A stretch of 64,000 nt of DNA from assembly GCA_001600355.1 (NCBI GenBank), contig BCJU01000001.1, positions 641,178 to 705,177 on the forward strand, written 5' to 3'. The position numbers and the translations under genes are program-made. Position 1 is the stretch's first letter; the number at the start of each line of letters is the position of its first letter. The notes beneath the pieces were generated by a model. It ran no database searches. It worked only from the letters and a program-made list of their open reading frames with translations, and had not been told where the DNA came from. The DNA comes from Meira nashicola. Lineage: Eukaryota; Basidiomycota; Exobasidiomycetes; Exobasidiales; Brachybasidiaceae. Shown here in pieces: positions 39,282-50,146 of this stretch.

Positions 39282-40499
39282 TTAGTTCTCGGGTATGCGG
39301 CTAAGAGAACGGGAAAGGGGCAATGTCAGTTTTCGCTGAATGAAATGATTCTACCTTTACATCTTACTCACAAACATGTGATCTCATTTTGCTTGAAATA
39401 CCGTCTATTCTCTTCGTCTATCAGAACCAGATTGAGATAATACCTAGTACTGAACTTCTTGTTCACATCTCGGAACGTCGGTGTGAGCTCAAAACCTCCC
39501 AAGAATAATCGGATTGGAATCGTCTCTCCTGCGAAATTAATACAACAAAACAGGCGAGAAAGGGGTGATCAGTTGTCTGATTAGAATACCTTTGCTATAT
39601 TACTCCTACTACTCACCTCTTACTGGAGCACCGTCCATGATCTCAAACTTGGTAATCGTTTCCGATTCATTGTACTGATTTGGAGCTGCTCCTGTCGTTT
39701 CTCGTCTTATGATAGACAGTTCCATATGCTTAATCTTGATTCGAACGAGAAGGAAGTAGATCTTTCCGACAATGACATCTTTGAGATGGTATCTGTATTA
39801 ATGAAAAATGCAACATTGTTAGCCTGAGAATTTTTTTTTTCTCTGTCTGATAGATGGTAAACTCACTTGCTCTTATTATATTCAAATTCGATATGCAAAC
39901 AATCTTCGATTCCCACTTCCATTTTGATAGCATTATTCGAATCTGGTGGCATACGATAAGAATGTACCCAGATATCCTTTTCTTTCACAACATCTGCCAT
40001 CCGTCTTGCCAAATTGACCCTAATGAAATAACGCAACTTTACATTGATTCCATTGTAACTCTCATGAGCTTTTTCGACATTTTTGAATTCGAAACCAAAT
40101 GTAGCTCCAGACCCTCCAGCAGGTATTTCGCCGGGCGATGCTAATTGATGTGAAAGTGAAAGGAATTCATAATGATTTCCTCGATCGTAAAATAATTCTA
40201 GAGAATATGATTTCGTAAAGAAAGATATGTTAGTGAAAAGTTGATTTTGATCGAATTTCAATAAATTATCTCTTACCTATGCATCCGATAAATTCAATCT
40301 TTATTCCATCATGAACCAACTTTTTTCCATCTCGTGTCCGTACAACCACTTGCCCTTTCACACTCTCTCCGTCAAAGTACACCGGACATCTTTCCCTTCG
40401 ATCTTTCTCTACCTTTACTTCTACCTGCCTTCTGCTTTCATCCCCATCAAGTCGAACTTCTACATCAACCGGCGATGCAAAGCTAAAAAAAGATGCCAT
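39282..40499 (-). CDS. VPS26: Retromer subunit Vps26
   Basis: Five exons: 40499-40277, 40197-39867, 39792-39617, 39528-39372 and 39300-39282, giving 301 residues. Introns are 71-88 bp with standard borders. Vps26 forms the cargo-selective retromer trimer with Vps29 and Vps35 on endosomes and recycles cargo to the Golgi or plasma membrane. Visible landmarks of the arrestin-like fold: VDVEVRLDG at the start, ELFYDRGNHYEFLSL, FKNVEKAHESYNG, RYFIRVNLAR, KDIWVHSY, and in the C-lobe IKIKHMELSIIRRETTG, ITKFEIMDGAPVRGE, RDVNKKFSTRYYLNLVL and DEENRRYFKQNEI. After that the conserved tail of animal Vps26 (about 30 residues) is replaced by a very short end. The last junction is the least certain: without it the protein ends one residue past EITC. 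Confidence 0.92.
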
Positions 40500-40909
40500 T
40501 TTTTATTATTAGCGATAAAAGGTCCTTACACTTATCCGCAATAAAATCTTGTTTCGTCAAAGATGAGCAACTTCGCTAGAAATAATACGATCTTGTCAAT
40601 CCAGAAGAAAATCTTTTGTCGTTGTCTTTGCAGCGTGTATGTATAAGATAGGAGAAGGATGGAGTATTAGAGATATGTACAATTTAAGTACATCCGTGCG
40701 AGCGAGTGTTGAAGCCAGGCCTTTTCAAGCCACGTGTATTTGTGCTTGTATGCTTAAAAAAGCCGGCGGTGTAACGCTCATTGATTAGCGTAGGGCAACT
40801 AGGCTGGCACATTCTTCTTCCATTTGGCTGGCGGTTACAGGCACGGACCTCACTCTGGAAGAAATTCACCTCTTTACCATCATATCCTTATATTCTTAAG
40901 CAAAACGAT
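40500..40909. promoter_or_regulatory. Divergent promoter, VPS26 / WBP1
   Basis: 410 bp between two genes of the endomembrane system. A CACGTG E-box sits at 40731-40736 in the context CACGTGTATT, similar to CACGTGTATA at 468-477 upstream of NOC2. Confidence 0.5.
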
Positions 40910-42496
40910 ATGATACGGACAATGTTGCGGCAGCTTATAGTCATACAAGCTTGCATACTCTTGCTATTGCAAGCTGTGATTGCAATTGTCCCAAATACGC
41001 CAAGAGTTCTAGTCGTTCATGAGAATGGATCAGGATTTTCCAAATCAGATTATTCTGCATACTTTAAAGCTCTGGAAGCTCAAGGTTTACAACTCACATT
41101 CAGAAAAGTAGATGAAAATAAACCTTATCTTTATAACTATGAAGAAGCTGCATTCGATCATCTTCTTCTTTTTGCGCCTACAGCTAAATCCTTACCCACC
41201 GATTTAGCTCCTCAAAAATTGGTCAACTTCTTGCAACAAAACGGTAATATTCTCTTTGCCTTGTCAAGCGAGTTGAGTGAACTGTATAGAGACTTGGCTC
41301 GCGAGTTCGAGCTGGAAATTGAAGATCGTGGAACATCCGTCGTAGATCATTTCCTCTCACTTCAAAACGATGAAACGCATACACAAATCGCAATTCCAAA
41401 TTCATATCGCTCACCCACGGAAGGAATCTTTGCCGGCATACAAGATGAACTCCCTTTCCTTTTCAAAGGTGTTGCTCATCGATTGGGCTCGAACCCTTTA
41501 GCATTCCCAATCTTGAAAGCGCCTTCAACGGCGTACTCTTTCGAGTTACCGTCTGATTTAGCTTCAATTGATCGCCTTGACAATCCGGATCGCGAAGCTG
41601 TTTTGGGAAGCGATGAAGATGTAGCTCTGATCAGTGCATTCCAACTTTTGGACACTAATCGTCGTGATACCAATGATGGACCGAAAAGGCAAGGTAGCGC
41701 TGGTCGTGCCGTATTTGTAGGTAGTTTAGAAGCATTCTCTGACAAGTTTACCAGACCTCGCGGTCAAATTCGCACGCGAGATGGAAAGACGCACAAGGGA
41801 TCGTCAAATTTGGCCATTCTGTCCGCTATCACTTCTTGGCTTACACAACAACAAGGCGTTTTACGAGTCGAACAAACTTCCCATAGTCGTGTCAAAGAAC
41901 ATGAAAAAGATGTTCGTGAATCATACGAAGAATTGGACATCATTGACGAACACGGCGAAAGAAGATTGCAGCGCATGTATCGAATTAAAGACACTGTCAC
42001 ATTCAATATCGATTTGGTGCAACGAACGCCAAAGGGATGGCTCCCTGCACCAACAAATTTGGATCTACAACTATCTCTTGTAATGTTAGATCCTTATATC
42101 ACAACCAATCTTACCGCTCAACAACCTTCGACGATTAACGTAAACAATGCTGCTTCGATTCAAGCAAAAACCGTTGCATCCTCAATTATTGATGGAAAAG
42201 ATGGCAGTGCACGCGCAACAAGATACTCTTCCACCATTAAATTACCCGACCGTCATGGCGTTTATACCTTTATCGTTGATTGGAAAAGACATGGATGGAG
42301 TTACATTCACACCCGGGATACTTCTCCCGTTCGACCCTTCAATCATGATGAACACCCTCGCGGCTTGCACAGTGCTTGGCCATATGTCGTTGGTGCAACG
42401 AGTACGGCGGTAGCATTCTTGTTATTCTGTGTCTTGTGGATCTGTACGCAGGAGGATGAAAGATCAGCAGAGGAGAAACAGAGGAAGGACGAATAA
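40910..42496 (+). CDS. WBP1: Oligosaccharyltransferase 48-kDa subunit (Wbp1/OST48)
   Basis: Intronless, 528 residues from the ATG at 40910; an ATG 43 codons upstream is open in frame but would bury the signal peptide. Wbp1 is an essential, non-catalytic subunit of the ER complex that transfers the glycan to Asn in nascent proteins. Visible: a cleavable signal (about 1-27), the family start RVLVVHENG, FDHLLLFAPTAKSL, NGNILFALSSELSELYRDLAREF, VVDHF, then the lumenal domains and one membrane helix near 490-513 (YVVGATSTAVAFLLFCVLW). The cytosolic tail ends RKDE, a dilysine-like (Arg-Lys at -4/-3) ER-retrieval signal. It is somewhat longer than yeast Wbp1 (430), partly through a charged insert (NRRDTNDGPKRQGSAGR) near residue 245. 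All features are consistent with a working gene. Confidence 0.93.
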   Translation: MIRTMLRQLIVIQACILLLLQAVIAIVPNTPRVLVVHENGSGFSKSDYSAYFKALEAQGLQLTFRKVDENKPYLYNYEEAAFDHLLLFAPTAKSLPTDLAPQKLVNFLQQNGNILFALSSELSELYRDLAREFELEIEDRGTSVVDHFLSLQNDETHTQIAIPNSYRSPTEGIFAGIQDELPFLFKGVAHRLGSNPLAFPILKAPSTAYSFELPSDLASIDRLDNPDREAVLGSDEDVALISAFQLLDTNRRDTNDGPKRQGSAGRAVFVGSLEAFSDKFTRPRGQIRTRDGKTHKGSSNLAILSAITSWLTQQQGVLRVEQTSHSRVKEHEKDVRESYEELDIIDEHGERRLQRMYRIKDTVTFNIDLVQRTPKGWLPAPTNLDLQLSLVMLDPYITTNLTAQQPSTINVNNAASIQAKTVASSIIDGKDGSARATRYSSTIKLPDRHGVYTFIVDWKRHGWSYIHTRDTSPVRPFNHDEHPRGLHSAWPYVVGATSTAVAFLLFCVLWICTQEDERSAEEKQRKDE

Positions 42497-42721
42497 AAGA
42501 AGTGTAATTGAGCGAACAACTTGCTTAAATCTACTTCAAACAAAAGATTAATTTGTAATTAAGCATCTAGAATCCATTGATTAAATTTCCACGCGCTCAT
42601 GTGAGATACATATGCAATATATCATCTGTCAGAGCAGGGTATCGAGGTATGAGAAGTACAAGGGGATTAAGAAGATGTGTTTGTTAAAAGAATGAATTCA
42701 TATGATTATTGCCAGACTTGC

Positions 42722-45700
42722 TCATTGATAGAATTGTCTGGAATCCCGCATTGGCGAAGCAGGCGGAGTTGCCCGATTGTCCAAATTGGATTGCTGAAGT
42801 GTTTTACTTAACCTTTGATTGAGTGAAGGTCGAGTATTATTTTGTGTGTTATAAGTAGGCGGTGGAGCTATACCACGGGCAGGTTGTTGAGGATAAGAAG
42901 GTGGAATGTTGGCCATTTGTGGATGCAAAGGAGAAGCTTGTGCGTGCATGTGTGGATGTGGAAATTGTTGAGCTGGATTCATGCTATTTGGAGCAGGCAT
43001 GGCCGGAATGGCAGTTGTAGGAGTACTGCCCATTGCAGCTTGTAAACGTCCCATAGTAGAAAATTGTTGTTGTAAAAAGTCTGTCGTATTCGGACGCATT
43101 CGTAGAAGACGAAGGATTACATCCAAATTATCATCGGCATTTTGTTCTTCATTTTTCTTATCAGCTTTGCGTTTCTTAATCGTTCCTAAAGATCTTTGTT
43201 GTAAAACGCTCTTGTTCTTCACACGTTTTGATGGAGCCCTTCGTAACCTCTTTTGCATTTCTCGTACGCAAGATTCCATCAAATCATCCGTTGGAGCATC
43301 GTGGAAAAGGGTGTAAGACACAATTTCGCGATATTTGGGTCCTTGCAGTACTTCCAATGGAACTCCGTGTGCGATGCCTGATTCATCATCATATGCATTG
43401 AAATAGTTTCGCAGCATACTCAACCACTTGAAAACCACTTCAACTTCCTTTCCAGATAATTGTGTCATATCTGATGATCCGTCAGAAAGAGGTGGAAGAA
43501 GGATGCATTCGATCGTATTCAAGACCTCTTTCCAAACCTTTGTTAGAACCAGCAAAGATTCATCGTCGCTCAGGCTGCTTTTGAGGGTACCTAAACATTC
43601 TTCCAAATAATCAAATAGAGGCAAGATAGCCGCTTCAATCTCATGATCCGTCAATTGTTGAGGTCTTTGCTTTTTCGGCATTTCTGATTCGATTGGCGGT
43701 ATGACGGACGCATTTACATTGGTACTAGCCAGTGCTTGTGCGTATAAAGCCTTCACATTACCCAAAGCTTTATCAAGATTAATGCCACTCGTCTTCACCA
43801 AAGACTTCAATACAGAGCGTGATAGACATTGTCGGATAAAGACAGACATTTTGTCCACGATGATGCGAATCATATCACTCTCGGCACGTTTTAGAGATCG
43901 GAATGCACGTCCGAAATAGAAGAGAATATCATCCTTTTCTCCTTCCATGCTCACGCGCATCAAAAGACGTCCTTGTGTATCAAGGTTGAGCCATAGTTCA
44001 TGATTTAGGAAGTCATTGAAATATCTCGGGTCCAATCGAAGATACGCACGTCCGCACAAGTTATGATCGCCAACCAACTTTCTATCCCAAACAGTAGCGG
44101 CTAGCCATAAATTACCCTCTACAGGTATGTCAAATGTTTCATCCCATCTTGGATCTGGTGTTTCATAAATGGTCCTTGTTTTTGCAATCTTTGCTCCGCG
44201 TTCATCAGATAAGGTAACGAAAGAATCAATACGTGCATTAGCTGAAGAATCTTTGATCGGCTGCAAATTTTCACCCAAAACCACCTTTACAGTAAAGATA
44301 TACCTTTGCCTTTGCCTCTTTTCAGGCACTGCAGGTGCATTTTGTCCAATAATGCGTGCTTGGGTATCAGCGTCCACCTTGTTATACAATTTGTCCAGCA
44401 AAATTCGTGCAGCTTCGATATTGTTCAACTTTACACACGTGCTAGTTTGGAAGTGGAATGGTTCCACCTTTTTCTCTCCTTGTAACGTTTGCTTTGCTTT
44501 TACCATCCATGCACTTTGCTTTTCTTGACCGTCACTTGTTCGAGGGAACATTTCCTCCATAAACATTTCTTCCACTTTCGCACAATACTGTTCAATACTT
44601 CTGCTAATCGTACGTGCCATGCCAGTCAAGAAACGGGCATTTTGATATGCGTCAGGCCATTGGAGTGAAAGAATGAAATCCAAGGGTTGTTGTAAAGCAC
44701 CAAATAAATCATCGATCGAGCTAGAATGAACCGCACCTTCACTATCGATAGGAATGAATGAATCGGAGGACAATGCATTATTCACCCATTCAGCAGTCTT
44801 CTTTTCAGTGAGCGTCAGCCAATGCTGAATATGAGGTTCAAACCAATCTGAACGATTGAAATTGAGTTGTTGTTCTGGACAAAAGGCGGAATGCATGCGA
44901 AGAAGATCTCCCGTCCTATCATAAAGATGAAAGACGTCATCAAAAGGTAAAGAATCTCTATCACGCCGAGCATGTTCCACAATCTGATGTTTCATTGATT
45001 CGAGGTCGTCCAAGAAAAGACTTGCTTGTTTCTCCAAGATAAGCGAAACGGGATCTATTCGTCCAAGAATAGGATCGGGGTACTTTTTATCCATACTCTT
45101 TGCTCCCTTTTCTATCCAATCTAACAATTCCAACAAAGGTGCTACTTCGTTATCAATCCTTTGGCTGAAAATATCTGTCGTCTTGGCTGTGTAATCGTGT
45201 ATGGCTAATATCCGTATCCGATCTTTCAAATCTTCGGCATAACCGTCTAAGTCGACCAACGCACCCACAGGGTCGGAATCGGTACGCACTAAGCCTGCAT
45301 CGTACAATTCTGTCACCAATGAAACAAAAGGTTGAACTTCATCAACGTCGATGTTTTGTAAATCCTGAAAAGCATCGTGTATAAAGCGAATGCACGAATC
45401 AAATAGGGAACAGGTGCAAGAGAACAGCAATTTGCGGTCCGATTTGGTCCAAAGTGACAAATTACGTTCTGCCATCGTCCGATCAATCGTAGAAAGTGCT
45501 TCAGATATGCAGTCAAGGGGTACTTCGCCTCGATCATATTTGTACTTTATCACGTCCAGATTACACGTTGCTCGAAAAGTTGGCATGATACGCCATCGCA
45601 GTGCACATTCAGTTAATAGGTCAATATGTGATTGCGACAAGATGCTGAGCGAGACCTCTTCTTCTTCAGGTTGAATGCGAATTTGTTCGAGATCATAATC

Positions 45701-47102
45701 GATACACATCTCTAACGCACGACGATAGTATGCTTTCGGGTCGGGCGGAACAAATGTGAGACTGCTGATCGAAGCTTCTTCACCAGCGTCCCCTGCCTGT
45801 GTGGAATCTTCTGTGTCGGTTTGACTGACACTTGCATCGATAGAGGGTGTGTTACTTTCTGTTGTGCCTGTAGGTGGTGATGGTACAGTCGTGCTCACAG
45901 GTTCTGAAGACGTGATCTTGAGTAATTCTGGGTTGGCTTTGCACATTTCCATCATGGTTTGCGAGAGTGATTGTAATTCGCTACTCCTCCACTGCTGGTA
46001 TCCTTCTTCCGTTTCAAAATCTTCTTTTCGTCCTGGCCAAGCTGCTTGAAGATTGATATTTTGCACACACCTTTTGAGATCGATCATTGCATTCTTTTCT
46101 GTACAAGTTTTGCGCATAAAATCTACGTCACGCAACAATTGCTCTTGGTCAACCTTGAATAGGATACCCACAGCGCGAATCAAAGCGCTATCATTAATCA
46201 CGCTTCCGTTTGTAGCTGAATTTGACATTGCATTTGCATGAAGTGAACTTGCTGTACTTCCTCTTCTGTTATCCTCCTGTGTGTTAGGCGTCGTAGAACC
46301 TGCAGCCCCATTGATGGAGGGAGTGTGGCTCGCCTGTTGGCTAAGAGAAACGGGACTAGGTGTCAGCTTATTGGAATAGCCATCCAATCTATCCAACAAT
46401 TCTCTTGATACGCCATGAATGGATCGTAAACAATCTCGTATTATCCGTACAAAGATCCCAACTTGCTTGTCTAATTCTTCCTTCCATGCATCTCCATCCA
46501 TCGTTTTACTCAAAGTGCTTTGTGCACTTGTGACGAAATTCAGAATCAAGTCTTCCACCTTTCGATTTTCTTTCAATTGCTTTTGAAAATTTGCTTCTTT
46601 GAAAGTTCCATAAAATACGCCAATCGTTCGTCTTAAGCTTTGATCGCGGTAATTTGGATCTCTTCCCATAGCAATCTGCTCTAACCTCTCACTCATCCTC
46701 TTTAGAAACTTTTCGGGAAACCTTACGCTTTTGTTGCTCCCAGATACATCTCTTACCATATCAGCCAAACCGCCTAAGCTCATCCAATCTCCTCTTGAGG
46801 TACTGGTGACACTCGACTGTGCCGCATTCGCTGATGCTTCACCTCCACCCTTTTTACCGATCGATGCAGTTTGAGAATTGTTTGCAGGATTTGAGGCTTC
46901 TTTGCTTGCAAGCTTGGACTGTATCGTCCAAGATAAAACAGCATTTTGCAGCAGGAACTGATGAAGTAGACATGATTAAGGGGAGTGATTAGAAGAAGCA
47001 TGAAACAATAAATGTCGATCAATTCAGACTTACCACGTAAACATCACCATCGGTAATTCGTTCTTTGGCGCTCAAGGCGCTCCTTGTACTTCGAGTTGTC
47101 AT
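42722..47102 (-). CDS. Munc13-like protein with MUN/MHD and C2 domains (Ync13 type)
   Basis: Two exons: 47102-47034 and 46957-42722, joined across a 76-bp intron, 1434 residues. The first exon gives MTTRSTRSALSAKERITDG and the junction VYV|FLLQNAVLSW is open on both sides; without it the gene would start at the ATG at 46783 and lose 81 residues. A long helical MUN-type region covers about 230-880, a C2 domain about 905-1030 (VKVVLGENLQPIK, DSFVTLSDERG, DPRWDETFDIPV), and a second Munc13-homology block about 1050-1210, followed by a Pro/Gln/Asn-rich tail. Munc13 proteins open syntaxin and promote vesicle priming; the fission yeast relative Ync13 acts in endo/exocytosis during septation. The C2 loops have few Asp residues, so calcium binding is doubtful. 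Stop codon at 42722-42724. Confidence 0.88.
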
Positions 47103-47525
47103 TGTCGACCTTGTTTTAAGTTTGGCGAACAAAGGTAACGGGAATCAAGTGTATTGTCGATCTGGTCAAAGACATAAATGGTGTCGAAAATCGTTTGTAT
47201 TCGCTCAGATCGGGTGATACTTCCTTTCCGCCTCTCTTCACCAGGTCGAGTGCGAGCACATCGATTTAATGTCCAGCGTATGCTATCTGTAAACAGGAGT
47301 GCCTGGTGATGGTGTGTCACAAGTGAACCTATGTATTATTGACCGTGCATTGTTTCATTAGTGGCGATTTCCTACAGAGCGCGGAAAGCGGCGCTAAATA
47401 AATGTGCGGGCGGGCACAAGGTCACTACTTCAAATTGGCGGTAGCGGTATGCAAAAAAAGTGTGTTTTGAAGAAAGATCTCATCATTCTTCCATTCATAT
47501 TACTCTGACATCCGGCTTCAAAATC
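47103..47525. promoter_or_regulatory. Divergent promoter, Munc13-like / HRP1
   Basis: 423 bp between divergent start codons. A GC-rich stretch (about 47377-47415: GCGCGGAAAGCGGCGC and GCGGGCGGGC) interrupts the AT-rich spacer. No specific site recognised. Confidence 0.45.
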
Positions 47526-49928
47526 ATGGCTGACGACGGAGACGACCTCTACGCTGACCTTTATGGTGCTGGAGATGGTGGTGCTGATACAGGTAAGGCT
47601 GATAGCCAAGGTGAAGATCTTTTGGCATATGATGAAAGTGAAATAGAAAAGAAAGACCAAGGCAGTTCAGGAAACACAAAATCATCCTTTATCCCTCCAA
47701 AGCCAAACGCACAAAGCTCCTTTATTCCTCCCTCGACTTCGACATCATCAAACAACAATAGTAGTTTCATTCCGCCAACTGCATCAACGACTACTCCGAC
47801 AAATAATGTGAACAGCACGAATTCCGCTTTTTCTCGTGCACCAATTCAAACTGCTCCGATGACGAATACGGATAACGGGCGTTCAAATGTGGCAGAAAGC
47901 TCTGGTATGACTTTGATGCAACAAAATGCTCTGAGACCGACCCTGCCACATGAAATGCCAGATGAAGGGTGAGTATATTCTTTGTGATAGTTGGCATACA
48001 GATTAGAGGTGTGGGGATAGCATATGATGTCAGTTTACAAAGCATTTCACTTGGATGCGCAATCGTTCATATACTGCAATGGTTCTCATAAATTTGCAAG
48101 AAGAAAAGCAGACATATTGGCCGATTAGGCGTCCGGGAGCTGGACGAAAGTCTTTTCAAAAGAGATTTATTGTGCTGTTGGCACAAATACTTTAATACCG
48201 ATCTTCATTACCGTAACAATTCTCGTCATAATTATCATAGCGCTTTCATATCACGCTATATATGGCTTCGCTTTCAATAGAAGGGTCGGCTTTTTTCCCC
48301 TGCCATTACCTTTATAGCATATATTGCTCTGTATGCGCTCCGTTACTGCCACACTTTGACGTATTCAGCGTTTTTCATAGGACGTTTGATTCGTTCAATA
48401 GAAGGAGATGACCGGGGATATACACCTTGATGATCTCCAATGAAAACAGTAATTCATGCATTTCTTTTTCGTCTTCTCATTCGGCTGAAGGCACTTTTGT
48501 CGGAACAGGTCGAGGGACTTAAATCTAGACTGCTGTCATCACATCGCTGCTTCATGCGCGGACAAAGAAAGCTCACACATATTCTTCTCACTTTCTTATA
48601 GAAAATTATTTGTTGGTGGTCTGAACTGGGACACGACAGATGGTAAGTCTCCCATACGATATCCCCCGACATATTGCTAGCACAGTTCTGTATTAAATGA
48701 TATTAATGGCGTCTTCCTTTTGCATATTCTTTTTGTTACAGATGGTCTCAAACAATATTTCACACAATTCGGCAAGGTCAATCATTGCCTAATCATGCGT
48801 GATCCTAATACAGGGCGCTCACGTGGTTTCGCTTTTATGACTTTTGATGACCCTAAGTCTGTTAATTCGGTCATGGTCAAAGAGCATTTCCTTGACGGTA
48901 AGATGGTGAGTGTCTAGATTGTAATGTGGTATAAAATATGTTCTTTTCTTACAAGCTTTATTCATACTTAATCCTCACAGATTGACCCAAAAAGAGCAAT
49001 TCCGAGACAAGAGAATATCAAAACTGCAAAATGCTTTGTCGGTGGAATTCCTCAATCAGCCACGAGCGAATCTTTCAAAGAATTCTTTTCGCAATTTGGA
49101 CCTTTACTGGATAGTACATTGATGTTAGACCGTGATACGCAAAAGCCACGTGGATATGGATTTGTTACGTATGAGAATGATCAGGTTGTGGAACAATTAA
49201 TTCAAATGGAAAATTTAGCAATGGACGGAAAAATGATTGAAGTTAAACGTGCAACGCCTAGAAATGCCGACGGAACAAGACGTCAAACAGGACAAAAGCC
49301 TGAAACGAATCAGAAAAAAGGTGGTAGTGGTTATGGTGATGATGGTAATTCGAGCATGTTTGGTTATGGCTCAAATTCCATGGGCGGCAATAATGATATG
49401 TCATCAATGATGATGGGTAATAATCCAATGGCTTCAATGATGATGAATCCAATGTTTAACTCTGCTGGCTCTCAATCGTTCGATCCAAATGCTATGGCTA
49501 GCTTCTTTCAGCAACAAGGTGGCGGTGGCGCTTTCAACCCGATGATGTTTCAACAAATGATGATGGCTGCAAATATGGGCGGCATGATGGGCGGTGGCGG
49601 CGGTGGTGGTGGTGGATGGTCTAACAATGCTAATATGGGAGGAATGGGTGGATTCGGAATGAACATGGGTGGAAATGGAGGTTCGATGGCCAATAATGGC
49701 AACAGAAAGACCGGAAGCAGAAGTGATAGTGCAGATCATGATCAAGACCGCAATTCCAGAGATCGTTCTGAACCAAGCCGTGGTAGACCTCTGAATGCAC
49801 CACCTTCATCAGCTGGCTTGCCAACGAGACCCGATGGTTCAACTAACAATTCAGGTCGTGATTATCAACGTGAACGTTCGCCTGGAAGACGGGAAAGTAG
49901 TAGTGGAGCTCGAGAAGGACGATGGTGA
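47526..49928 (+). CDS. HRP1: Two-RRM RNA-binding protein, Hrp1/Nab4-like
   Basis: Exons 47526-47968, 48602-48642, 48742-48905 and 48981-49928 give 531 residues. Start MADDGDDLYADLYG. A disordered N-terminus with repeated SSFIPP-type motifs precedes RRM1 (about 149-222; KLFVGGLNWDTTD, RSRGFAFMTF), the linker IDPKRAIPRQEN, RRM2 (about 230-305; CFVGGIPQSATSE, KPRGYGFVTY) and KRATPR. These linkers are diagnostic of Hrp1/Nab4 (cleavage factor IB) and the related DAZAP1/Musashi group. The C-terminal 200 residues are Gly/Met/Asn/Ser-rich with an RS-type tail. Hrp1 binds UA-rich 3'UTR elements and guides cleavage and polyadenylation. Intron 1 is 633 bp, far longer than the others; reading into it stops after one codon, leaving only the disordered N-terminus. 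Confidence 0.9.
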
Positions 49929-50146
49929 TTGTTGCAATTAAAAAGCGGTCCCGTCTCCTTCTCGCTAGAGCTTTTAGGATTGTAAAGTCGTTCAGTAAAT
50001 TCGAACAAAGGCAGAATCTATCGTATGAAATAGCTTTCCACGTAGCAATGCGATAATGTATATTATTAAAATTATAAAAAAAAAATGATCTGTTTGGGTA
50101 TTTTTCACGTATGTGAATATTATACAAGTTAAAATTAATAAAAATA

